37,059 nt of DNA from Oppiella nova (Eukaryota; Arthropoda; Arachnida; Sarcoptiformes; Oppiidae). Where the stretch lies: NCBI GenBank assembly GCA_905397405.1, contig CAJPVJ010000132.1, positions 1 through 37,059 of the forward strand, written 5' to 3'. Shown here piece after piece: positions 24,898-35,828 of this stretch. Every line of letters begins with the position of its first letter. Position 1 is the first letter of the stretch. The notes under the pieces are model-generated. The model saw only the letters and a list, made by a program, of their open reading frames with translations. It ran no database searches and had not been told where the DNA came from. A program made the position numbers and the translations under genes.

Positions 24898-26648
24898 TAT
24901 ATAATGAAGAGCACAAAACAGCGCCCAACCAAACCAACCAGTAGTGCACTGCCAGTGCTGGAGTGCACAGGCATTCACGTCGTCTATAATTAGCTGGTCT
25001 GCAGCGGACCTGACCTTAACTGGCGAAGAGTAGCCTAAAACTTATTTTTAGCACAACTTCAAAGCACTGGCAGTCAGATTGCTATATGCGCTAAATGTTA
25101 GCTAACAGTGCAGTGGATGGCATCCGCCAACAGAATGAATGCACTTTTGGCACAACTTTGGCTTAACTCGACTTCTCTTTACTTTTAGGTACCTTAAGAT
25201 GAGATAACATAACTCATGATAAGAGTGCCGTATATATAAACATCGCATACATTGCCTCCAATACCAGCAATACTTGTATTACGTCTGAAAAATGCCCAAA
25301 ATTGGCGCTCAATACCACTCATACAGTCATACAATACTGACTCTGTGTTCACCTACTCGTTGGGTATTATATAACATATATGGCTATTAAGGCTATTGTT
25401 TCATTGGGCGGGTTATCGGGTGAAGATTAGGACACAAAACCATTTTATTATTCACTTTTCATTCATCTATCATATGAAACACCCGAACAATCCATTTCCT
25501 CTGTCTATCAAATGTAACCCCTATTTAATGATGTGTTAAATAATAATAATTATATTAATAATTATTACGAAAAATAATTAAAAACAAAATAAACGTCTCG
25601 TCTGTCGAATGACTGACATTTGCAAACAAAATGAATATTTAGAGAAATAAGAGGAAAAATATTCCGACTGTCGGAGAGATTCAGTCGTTTCTCATTTGAG
25701 TTGAATATTCTTGAGCTGCGGTAGGCTTTGCTCTCAAGACTTATAGCCAAATATTTTGCATACAATACCAGTGAATGGCATTGCATTGCATAGCATTGAT
25801 GTTATGTATCAAATGAATGGTAACGTTATGTACAGTATTTTATAAAATAAAAGCAAATTTCATTCCCTTGGGATAAATTCGTGACTTTCTAATAAGACAA
25901 GAAGCAAATGGGGGTACGAAAGGGGTCGACACCAGAGTGAGAGCCAGCAGCTCTTAGCTCATACACTGTATAATAACGGTGTATATTATGAGATGCATAG
26001 AGTGTATGGTTTGTTGCCATAGAGAGCGATATTCATAGCACTCATGCAAATGAAATGGTCATAAGTATAATGATTTAGAAAATAAGTTCGTTTTCCTCCA
26101 CTTTCTTTGCCTCATATGGTCTGCCGGTGCTTACAGGGCTTATGGTGTATATATGCTTATGGTGTGATGGCTGTGCTATCTGTGCCCTCATAGTTGTGTA
26201 GCTGTGATAACATTTGTTGGCTTTTGTTGCCGTTTTGACGTTTTGTCAGATAATATAGCCATTCGTTGTTCCACTTTCTGTTATATTTATATCGCTTTAT
26301 ATAAGCATTGCATGTGTTGTAAGGCTAGTGAACACACATTAAGGTCTCAAATAAGTCAGTAGTCAATAGAATAACATATTTTGAGTTCACTTTATGGTCG
26401 TTGAGTTGAGCATCATTTCGGGACTCAATTTGTTATGAATAAGTGATTCACACGATTCGCCTCATGTTAGCTCTTTTGTGGTCAATCATTACCTGAGATA
26501 TGAGACACACAGACAGTGCAGTCAGTTCAGAGCACTGGCAGACCAGTCGGCCCCACCAGACCACACCATTCCATACTATTAGCCGTACTTATACTTATGT
26601 ACTGCACTCCAGCCAAGTATGCAATGCCTTAATGGGTACACTATTAGG

Positions 26649-26660
26649 ACTACCAGTGCT
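26649..26660 (-). promoter_or_regulatory. Dispersed 12-mer AGCACTGGTAGT, exact copy
   Basis: Plus strand reads ACTACCAGTGCT. A related AGCACTGGCAGA lies about 110 nt away at 26531-26542. Confidence 0.55.
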
Positions 26661-26848
26661 GCTAATCGCACACCAGAAGACGTAATACAAATGCAATACA
26701 ATATTTCCCTTTCACTCAATCTCTCTCTCCCTTCAAGTTTGAGCACAACTCTCATCTCCCTCTGAATCCCCTGTTAAGGCATTGATAGGACTTTCCATCC
26801 ATTTCTTTTAGATGTGTCGCTCCCATGAGAGGATCTTTGGCTCCCTTA

Positions 26849-26881
26849 GAGAGCGAGAGAGAGAGAGAGAGAGAGAGAGAG
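26849..26881 (+). repeat. (GA)n tract in intron 1
   Basis: About 16 GA units with one GAGC interruption. Confidence 0.92.
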
Positions 26882-29580
26882 GACAACAGGCGGACAGCAG
26901 AGAGCAGAGGCGAGTGAAGTGAGTGTTGAGGCGAATGACCGGCAATAGAGTGGCATTGAGTGCATTTCGGGCCTCTTTTGCCTCCTTTTCTATTTCCTAA
27001 ACGTTATGTATATGTTATGTATTATATTATAACTTATATAACGCATACAAATAGACGAATAACTGTCTGATGACCTAAACCTAACATTTTGGTCCGAACT
27101 GTGCTTTAGGGGAAGTGTATTGAGGAGGGGAATGGAGTGTTAGGAAAGCCAGTGATGAGGGGTAGAAATGGTTTGAGCCCAAGAGGGTCGAAGTGAAGGT
27201 CGTCGACCGGCAGACCATTGAGTCGGGATTCCGTTATAGCATAACATAGCTATCATGTGATATGACTTACAGTTAATGACTGTATATCTCAGACCAAAAC
27301 ACTCTCTGACTGACTGTATGTCTAATCCATGTGGCGGTCACTCACTGACTGTTATTATGGCTCAAAGTTATGATTAAATAATTTGATTATATTCTGAATG
27401 TTTGCAAAAGAAAGCTATTTGTGAAGAAAAACAAAGACCGATTGCAATGACCTCTGCGTGCGTTTCGCTAGCATTTGTGCAAATCTGTAAATACGGTATA
27501 AATATGCGATATCTGTCTAAAAGATTTTTCAAGTCTTCAAGTCTTGTTGTGGGCTTCGCACGAGTGGTCGGACAGGACTTATAAGACGTTTGGGAATATG
27601 AAAGGTCATCAAGTTATGCAAGTGCAGGAATGTCCACCCGGAGCAACAAATCAGACCAGTTTTGGCTCCAGAATGCATCGCATGTGCCCACAGGCAGGTG
27701 CTTGACCGTCCATCACATGCCTCTATGCCTCCTATGCCTCATACCTCCTATGCCTGCAATCACTTATAGTCTTACAGTGAGTCTCAAAGTGGTCGCAAAG
27801 AGGCCAACAACTGGTTACACATCGAAACAACTTTTAGCACATCTTGTGGCCAATCGATGTTAACTATTATTTAGTTGTAATAAATTGCAAATAACCACTC
27901 AATACATTAATGGGTCACTGATCTCATCGCACGGACACCGCTCTAACCATTCATTTGTAGACAAAAAATCTCTAACAATAAGATCACTGAACGATTCAAT
28001 AGTTTTTTTTATATAAAACATTTTTACAATTTGTTTAATTTTCCGGTCACTATATATCATAATGTCGTGTAATTATTATATGTGTTGCTCTCAAAAACAT
28101 AAAATTATATATATTTGTTGGCAAAAAAAGTTTGTCAACATTTGAAATATGTTTTTGACATACATTGAGACAATTTAGACGTTGCAAACACTGTCACTGG
28201 AATTCTTTAAACTAAATTGACTTTCGTTTGAAAACTAATAATTATTAATTCAAATAAAAAAGTGAATCATAAACATCAACAACTAGTAAATTGTTTTATA
28301 TATTTAATAATTAAATTTATTTTTCTCATACTAAGTTAATAGTGAAATTAGGAAAAAACAAAACATTACAAAAACTAAAAAAATGAAGTCATGTTAGCAT
28401 TGATGATAAAAATATTTATAATAAATAAGAAAATAATGATAAGATTATGAATTGCAAAAAAATGTGATTTGAATAGAAATAGACAAATATTTTGATATAT
28501 AAATAAAATATGAGAAAAATTAATTAATCAATTAGTCTCTGAACTCAATTTATACTCATTCTTTAGTACAAGTTATGAGAATTCACTTTTTTCTTAATTG
28601 CTTAATATTTATATAAATTTATTTAAATAATATGTTCAGCAAATAATAACATCAATTTTGAAGGCATTTAAATGTAATTATATTTTAACAATTTTTCCAT
28701 ACATTTTTATTTTGCGTTATATAACTTAGTGTATAAAACAAGACTTGTATGAAATAAAGCCAAAAATATGTCATAAGCAGAGCAACTATTTTATTGGAAA
28801 ATCAGTTTTTTAGCAAAAAACACATCCGGAAAGTGAAATCTTTACCCCACACTACACGTCGAGTGAAATGCCATTTATGTCGCGATAAACGATATTCCGG
28901 ATAAAATTATGATATTTCCGATAAATATATTACAATAAATTTAATTTGAAATAAACAAATAATTTTATTTAAAAAATTAATCAATACGAATAGACAATTT
29001 GTTTCTTAATTGATTTTGTTTTAGTAAATTACAAATGTTTAACGAAAAATAAAACCTATTTGAAATATTGTTAAAACTAATTGATATGCTGCACAAAAAT
29101 ACAGATTTCTAAAACTCCTTTAGAGTTAAGCTTTTTGTATATTTCTTAAAAGATTTTCCGCCGGATTTTCATAACGAATAAAATTACGATAAAACAGAGA
29201 CTTCGGTCACAAGACATAAGGACTTCGAGTTTTATATTGAAAACGCTTTCGTAGTGTTGAGTTCACAACGATTTGAGGTCAAGTGGTTTTGGCAGTCCTC
29301 ACAAAATATGCAAACATTACATCTGTTATAACCGATAGTAAAGCTCAAACTTTTTTGTTTTATTAAAAGGCGTTCCCATATTTGGCCAAATGGGGGGCAT
29401 ATCTAATATTTGCTGACCCCAAGGTCAGGGAAATGGCTGTTCACTCATGGCTAGGGATGTGCTCTTCTCACTGATTGTCATCGCAATGGACTCAGAGCTG
29501 AGTCGTAGTAGTGGTGAAGCACTCAATCACTGATGGCTGCCATTCATTAACTCACAAATAGTTAACAAAATGCAAACCAA

Positions 29581-29649
29581 TGCTAACAATATGTAAGAAA
29601 TGCTAACAATATGTAAGAAATGCGAACAATATGTAAGAAATGCGAACAA
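29581..29649. repeat. 20-bp tandem repeat, about 3.5 copies
   Basis: The unit TGCTAACAATATGTAAGAAA occurs twice; a third copy has G for T at the fourth base, followed by a partial fourth, TGCGAACAA. It has no spacers, so it is a minisatellite and not a CRISPR. Confidence 0.9.
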
Positions 29650-30462
29650 AAATTGAGTTTTTATGAAAAAAATCTCTGGGATTGAGGATTGTGTGCAACC
29701 CATGCAAAGGCACACTCATGTGGAGATGGACCGGGAGTGAGCCCATCCCAGTGCTGAGCCAACTATTACATGAATGGTATGAGTATGCAATATATTCACT
29801 ACATCCTACATTGATAGTCATGGTCATTTAGCCAAGCCTACGCTTGCATAAGGACATGGAGTTGTGGGCCAACACCCAGTGCTCGCAGAGAATCTTATTT
29901 TCATTTTAGACTTACTCTCAACAACTGCCCAAAGAATGGCAATGAATGCCATCGAGATTTGCAATACGAATAACTAGTGATGAACCCAATGGATGGGCTC
30001 TCACTTGTTGGACACCATTCATATGCATTCACACATTCGCCAATCATTTCTATTAATCAATGACTTTATTTTAAACACATAAATCTTATTCTAATTATTG
30101 TTATTATAATAATGAGACAAACATAATACAAAACTAAGACAATGAGGGGATAAACTACTAAAGAGCACCATATGCTCGAGCGCTGGTCATTACTGCACAA
30201 GAGATCTGTGCGTTTGATTTGGTTGTGAACTGAGGCCACATTGCCTTAAGATTCACACATTTGTTGCATAATTTTTACCAGTTGTCCCCCTAATAGCCCC
30301 TACAGATGCCTTTTATGTATGTATTGAATGCAGTGAGCATTGATTGGGTCAACGTCTTGGTGAAGAGATGGATGTCTGGATTCGATGGGAACTTAAATAA
30401 AAGTATGCTATACTGTAGTAGCCATACATTGGTAGCAATACTTATATATGGTATGAATGGTT

Positions 30463-30463
<1 letters not shown>

Positions 30464-30499
<36 letters not shown>
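30464..30499 (+). repeat. (GA)n tract in intron 1
   Basis: About 18 GA units, uninterrupted. Confidence 0.95.
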
Positions 30500-30501
<2 letters not shown>

Positions 30502-31166
30502 GGGTCGAGACTCGAACGGAAAGTTCTTATAAATAAGTTTCTATAAAACGGTTTTATATAATATATTGTGTTCTCGTATTCTGTATAAAGATTTTAAGGT
30601 TGACTCCACTTATAAATACTTTTGGTTTTATTTTCGAGAAAACTATGCATTATTTGAAAGGTAGGGCAGAGTTATGAAGCCTATGAGCAAAAGGAGAAGC
30701 ACTTTCAGGAGCAACGGGAGCATCAATTTGATGATCATTTCAATACTGCCTCAAAGCAATACTACGCCCAGAGTTAGCTCTAACTACTCATCCACTCGTT
30801 TGCTGTAATAGTATTCATATTCCTATGAAATACACGAACGGAAGGCAAGAGTTGCCAAACAGAGCTACTCGTCTGATAAGCTGTCCGTCCCGTACTGTCC
30901 GGTAAAAATTTGTCGGAGTGTTCAACAGGACGGACGGGGAGAGAAATTGTGAGGAAAACGGTTAGGAAAACAGTCAAACTGTGCAGACAGTGGCGGACGT
31001 GTCGGTCGCGCCCTATGACATGACATCATTGAGTGAAATAAAAAATTTGTCGATTCGTGGCTCAAACACAAGGCCAGAGGAAAGACAAGAATAGCCTCAA
31101 CCAAATGCTAGCGATTGCCTAACACAGCATACTGCGGTGTAGTCGTAGTGAGAGAATAGGTTGAGC

Positions 31167-31178
31167 AGCACTGGTAGT
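31167..31178 (+). promoter_or_regulatory. Dispersed 12-mer AGCACTGGTAGT, exact copy
   Basis: Extends to AGCACTGGTAGTGTTG like the copy at 6212. A one-mismatch copy lies at 32579-32590. Confidence 0.55.
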
Positions 31179-31760
31179 GTTGCGGACCCCCACTGGATCA
31201 CTACATAGGACTACATCAGGTGTATATACTGTACAATAAATTCCTTTTTGTTAAGTTTTTATTTTTCTTGACCTTCAGTTCACTACAACTTTTTTATTCG
31301 CATCGTTCGCATCGCCTCTCTGTGGACACGCCGTCAGCGATATTTAGTGGTCCGAGAAGTGCTCTCTTCTTATCTAACATACAATTGCGAGTGAAGTATA
31401 TATACAAACATTAGATGTGTTGGGCCTTCACTTCATATGTGTTCCCCCTTTAATGCAAACTGCGATCCCCTTAACATCTGAGCTCTTCTTTTGTACAAAC
31501 CTTGAGATCCAATACAACAGAGAAATTGTACACAAAAAAGAAATGAAAACCAAATGAAAACTTAAACTCAAAGACCAACTGCGCGGCCAAACCAACACTG
31601 ATGTCAGCCTCACATTAGGCGCAGCTCTCTCTCTCTCTCTCCTCTCAATTGTTGCTGTGATCGCACTTTTTTAGCCAATTCACGCTCTCTCTTTCTCTCT
31701 CCCTATCCCTATCCCAAATATCACCGGCACTCTTACATACATAGAACTACAGTACATACA

Positions 31761-31763
<3 letters not shown>

Positions 31764-31801
<38 letters not shown>
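31764..31801 (+). repeat. (GA)n tract in intron 1
   Basis: About 19 GA units, uninterrupted. Confidence 0.95.
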
Positions 31802-31805
<4 letters not shown>

Positions 31806-32821
31806 GTAGAATTTGATGGGGGCCCGTATAAAGAGAGGGGTCACAATCAAACGGACCATCACATCTCACATCATAGCTGGACCCGACCACTGCAAGAGGA
31901 AGTGCAGCTGTAGGGGGTTTGGGGGCACCACAGAGATAGAGGGGTCAATAGCAGGAGAATGTGATGCAAAGGAAGGCATGCAATACAACACAAGTAATGG
32001 TTTGATATAAAAGCAGCTGTTTTTATACATCAAACTCTATGAGCGGAGTTGTGGTGGCGATGCCGTCCCGGACAGACCAGCACTTTCTTAACACAGACAG
32101 CGCTTACGTAACAACAAAACTCTCAAACATTTGGCCCTTAACTCAATGCATTGGAGGCATAGAAGTGCTCACAACGACCTTTCCTATGAAGAGTCGACCC
32201 TTTTATATAAAAGCAAATCTCAAAACTTATTCTCAAAGTCTGCACAAATAAATCAAAGACTCGTTGCGCTTAAAGTATGTTATCATTCGTTATAACTTAT
32301 AAACGTTTGAGTGATTGAGGGGTTTTGTAATTTGCAAATAAATATATGAGAATTTTCGAGTCTCACAGAATACCGGCCCCTAACAGGACAGGTTCACTAC
32401 AATTGCATTTCACCATTAATGCCGAGGCAACAAATGTATGTAATATTCATATGATATAACATTTAGTATAATATTTACTAAAGTAGTGGACATTCACACC
32501 AGTCATTCAGTCATATTCACATCTGGCAGATAAAAGTGGGACCAATGAAAGTGCGATTAAAAATTTTGTAATAAAGGCAGCACTGGTAGGAATGGCACTA
32601 AAGGTACCTGCATTTATTAGGGGCACTCCATACGCCGTATTATTTAATACGAAAGTAATAGTATTGGAAAATAGGGGAACCAAATAATATGATGTGTTTG
32701 TAATTATATAAAACTATGTTTGCGATCGCAGCTGCATATAGTGAACAAACAGTTTATAATAGAGTTTTGAATTAAACTCAATGGTGAGTATCAGTTGGAG
32801 TAAACGTAGGTATTAATGCCA

Positions 32822-34150
32822 TTAATGCGATACAGTGCCAGAGTGCCAGTGCTATGCCTGTACTACACCACAGTATATGTAGGCCTGTATGTGATGGGCA
32901 GCCAATAAAATAGAAATAAAATTCACCTGGAATTACATGAATTGAATGCAGTTGTGATCAGTTGTGATAGTGTTTGGGGGTCAGGAGGGGGAGAGAGAGC
33001 TCAGTCATCGTGACTTTGGACAAATGCTATGCCTTTGCATCACATCAGCTCTAATTCACATCAACTCGCATACGATTGCCATTACATTGAATGCATGGAA
33101 ATGTTTCGTCACTAAACACTACCACTCACTACTCGGCTATAACTTTTCGTTTACTTTTATATACTTTTATTTCATTTTATATCTGACACTTGTATTACAA
33201 ACAAACAAATTACATGTTATTCTCAATACGAGACAAATGCAGTCACTTTTAGCGACAAATCAATGAATAAATGGATTTGTGAAGAGCTCTGAGGTCTGAC
33301 ACGATTACATGCATTTAGTCTATTGAATGGCTAATAATGACTGATAATAGCAAACAAATGAAATAATTGTAATTATTATTATTGAAAAACAGTCTCATTG
33401 TCCGGCAATTGCTGGCATATCAATGATTTTAATTAAAACACAATTATTAATGAAAAGGTTAACGACTTGCGACCACTAATTAATCAATAAATGAATAGCT
33501 TTTTCCAAAAAATATATATTCATTATAAAAACAAAAATTGTCTGAAATGACAATTTATTCAAAGTTTTGTCAGAGAAGAGGAAATTTTGTGTTCATTTCT
33601 AATAAGTTTACAAAATTTTTATACAAATACTGATTAGTACTTGTCTATACATTTTTAGGTAATACAATATGCAATGATAAATATTATTAGACAAAAATAA
33701 TAAGTAATATAAGTATTCAAACATTAAATGTAATGTGAATGTGTAATGTGATGTAAATCTAAATACGAGTCCAAATGCAATGTGACTCCAAGTATGGCAA
33801 AAGTATGGCAAAAATGAAACGCTTTTCCTATCTTTCAGACTCTAAGCCTCAATGCATTACACATACTGTAAGTCCAGTTACGACTCACACAAAGTTAGGC
33901 AAAAAGTTAGCCAAAAAAGTTAGTGATTCCTCCCTGGCTTACACTTACACCACATTCACACAATTGTTTGCTTATTTCATGAATAGCCACACCCTATCAT
34001 TACTAACTGACCACTACATGAAACACACATTTCAATGAATCCACTGATAAGACCCGAGTATTAGTGGAAAATGAGATAACAATTGACTTTTTCAATGAAT
34101 TCAACAAATACTGTACAGTATTTCCATTTCACAGAGTATTCAATGAAATG
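32822..34150. repeat. 1329-bp direct duplication, copy 1
   Basis: Matches 34152-35480 at a constant offset of 1330, differing at four bases (34000, 34028, 34068, 34086). The copy ends exactly at the base before the single N. The open frames in it are duplicated with it and have no recognisable domain. Confidence 0.97.
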
Positions 34151-34151
34151 N
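34151..34151. other. Single N: assembly join
   Basis: The only ambiguous base in the window. It falls precisely between the two copies of the 1329-bp duplication, which marks an unclosed join of two overlapping contigs. Confidence 0.9.
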
Positions 34152-35480
34152 TTAATGCGATACAGTGCCAGAGTGCCAGTGCTATGCCTGTACTACACCA
34201 CAGTATATGTAGGCCTGTATGTGATGGGCAGCCAATAAAATAGAAATAAAATTCACCTGGAATTACATGAATTGAATGCAGTTGTGATCAGTTGTGATAG
34301 TGTTTGGGGGTCAGGAGGGGGAGAGAGAGCTCAGTCATCGTGACTTTGGACAAATGCTATGCCTTTGCATCACATCAGCTCTAATTCACATCAACTCGCA
34401 TACGATTGCCATTACATTGAATGCATGGAAATGTTTCGTCACTAAACACTACCACTCACTACTCGGCTATAACTTTTCGTTTACTTTTATATACTTTTAT
34501 TTCATTTTATATCTGACACTTGTATTACAAACAAACAAATTACATGTTATTCTCAATACGAGACAAATGCAGTCACTTTTAGCGACAAATCAATGAATAA
34601 ATGGATTTGTGAAGAGCTCTGAGGTCTGACACGATTACATGCATTTAGTCTATTGAATGGCTAATAATGACTGATAATAGCAAACAAATGAAATAATTGT
34701 AATTATTATTATTGAAAAACAGTCTCATTGTCCGGCAATTGCTGGCATATCAATGATTTTAATTAAAACACAATTATTAATGAAAAGGTTAACGACTTGC
34801 GACCACTAATTAATCAATAAATGAATAGCTTTTTCCAAAAAATATATATTCATTATAAAAACAAAAATTGTCTGAAATGACAATTTATTCAAAGTTTTGT
34901 CAGAGAAGAGGAAATTTTGTGTTCATTTCTAATAAGTTTACAAAATTTTTATACAAATACTGATTAGTACTTGTCTATACATTTTTAGGTAATACAATAT
35001 GCAATGATAAATATTATTAGACAAAAATAATAAGTAATATAAGTATTCAAACATTAAATGTAATGTGAATGTGTAATGTGATGTAAATCTAAATACGAGT
35101 CCAAATGCAATGTGACTCCAAGTATGGCAAAAGTATGGCAAAAATGAAACGCTTTTCCTATCTTTCAGACTCTAAGCCTCAATGCATTACACATACTGTA
35201 AGTCCAGTTACGACTCACACAAAGTTAGGCAAAAAGTTAGCCAAAAAAGTTAGTGATTCCTCCCTGGCTTACACTTACACCACATTCACACAATTGTTTG
35301 CTTATTTCATGAATAGCCACACCCTATCACTACTAACTGACCACTACATGAAACACATATTTCAATGAATCCACTGATAAGACCCGAGTATTAGTGGGAA
35401 ATGAGATAACAATTGCCTTTTTCAATGAATTCAACAAATACTGTACAGTATTTCCATTTCACAGAGTATTCAATGAAATG
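34152..35480. repeat. 1329-bp direct duplication, copy 2
   Basis: Begins at the base after the N and runs to 35480, where sequence unique to the exon 1 side resumes. Differences from copy 1 are at 35330, 35358, 35398 and 35416. Confidence 0.97.
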
Positions 35481-35569
35481 AGTTTTGTTTTGACATTCAA
35501 TTGGATATTAGTGTAAAGTATTGGAAAGTATGAGAGAATGGATGATAAGTAAAGAGATAGTGGACTCAC

Positions 35570-35621
35570 AATTGACTAGTCGTTTGCGGGGCTGAGGCTT
35601 CTCCTGTTTCCTCCTCGACAT
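35570..35621 (-). CDS. BCL11: BCL11 coding exon 1: N-terminal NuRD-recruiting motif
   Basis: The start ATG is at 35621-35619. The exon encodes MSRRKQEKPQPRKRLVN (17 codons) plus one nucleotide, then a consensus donor GTGAGT begins at 35569. Human BCL11A starts with MSRRKQ-KP in a similarly tiny first coding exon that also ends in phase 1. This motif, shared by BCL11A/B, SALL and FOG-1 proteins, binds RBBP4/RBBP7 and so recruits the NuRD deacetylase complex. Residues 2-9 (SRRKQEKP) keep the basic RRKQ and KP core. The exon is too short for ordinary ORF calling and is identified by homology, start codon, donor and matching phase together. The next exon is over 12 kb away in this assembly. Confidence 0.9.
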
Positions 35622-35638
35622 GATTTCTTGAGATGAGT

Positions 35639-35650
35639 TCACTGGTAGTG
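35639..35650 (+). promoter_or_regulatory. Variant of the dispersed 12-mer in the exon 1 leader
   Basis: Plus strand reads TCACTGGTAGTG and continues TTGAG, sharing CACTGGTAGTGTTG with 6212 and 31167. It starts 18 nt upstream of the BCL11 start codon on the sense strand, where it reads CAACACTACCAGTG. Confidence 0.5.
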
Positions 35651-35820
35651 TTGAGACGATTGTGATACTGTGTGTAATGTTGTGGACGACTACGGACTAC
35701 GAGTTGGTTCACATTCACAGCATTGCAAGCAATGCTACTCTCGTCTCACTGCTCACTCACACTGTTGTCTGTATTACTGTATGAAACTGTATGTTATGTA
35801 TGTGTTGTGTGACTGTTGTG

Positions 35821-35828
35821 TATATATA
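35821..35828 (-). promoter_or_regulatory. Candidate TATA element upstream of BCL11
   Basis: The minus strand reads GTTATATATACAC about 200 nt upstream of the start codon. It is the only TATA-like string in the otherwise CA-rich leader region. Position and orientation would suit a promoter, but no initiator is clear and TATA strings are common in this AT-rich DNA. Confidence 0.2.

Larger units (their letters stand above)
23251..35569 (-). other. BCL11: BCL11 intron 1 (12.3 kb as assembled)
   Basis: GT-AG intron in phase 1 between the 17-codon first exon and exon 2. It holds GA tracts at 24861, 26849, 30464 and 31764, a 20-bp tandem repeat at 29581, an AT-rich block at about 27980-29180, most copies of the AGCACTGGYAGT motif, and the 1329-bp duplication around an N. 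Near 23484-23492 and 23532-23540 there is a 9-bp inverted repeat (GGTCTGGTC / GACCAGACC). If the duplication is an assembly error, the true length is near 10,989 nt. No conserved coding segment was recognised, although long first introns of developmental regulators often carry enhancers. Confidence 0.85.
17256..35621 (-). other. BCL11: BCL11-family transcription factor gene (coding span, three coding exons)
   Basis: This is the coding span of one minus-strand gene, join of 35621-35570, 23250-22711 and 19849-17256. The three pieces sum to 52 + 540 + 2594 = 3186 nt, exactly 1062 codons including TAA. Donors are GTGAGT (intron 1) and GTACCG (intron 2); acceptors end TTACAG and CTTTAG. Both introns are phase 1, which matches human BCL11A as I remember it. 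The joined protein carries every BCL11 landmark: an MSRRKQ-KP amino terminus, a C2HC finger in exon 2, and ZF1 through ZF6 in the last exon. BCL11 proteins (BCL11A/CTIP1, BCL11B/CTIP2, fly CG9650) are nuclear zinc-finger repressors acting largely in neural and blood-type lineages. No exon equivalent to mammalian BCL11A exon 3 was recognised between exon 2 and the last exon. Additional 5' non-coding exons cannot be excluded. Confidence 0.93.

Noticed and set aside
29581-29649. Possible CRISPR-like array
   Set aside because: The units are contiguous with no unique spacers, and the genome is animal.
32964-33266. 100-residue open frame repeated exactly at 34294-34596
   Set aside because: Its duplication follows the 1329-bp assembly duplication, so it is not evidence of a conserved gene. 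The C-terminal half is Phe/Tyr-rich intronic noise.
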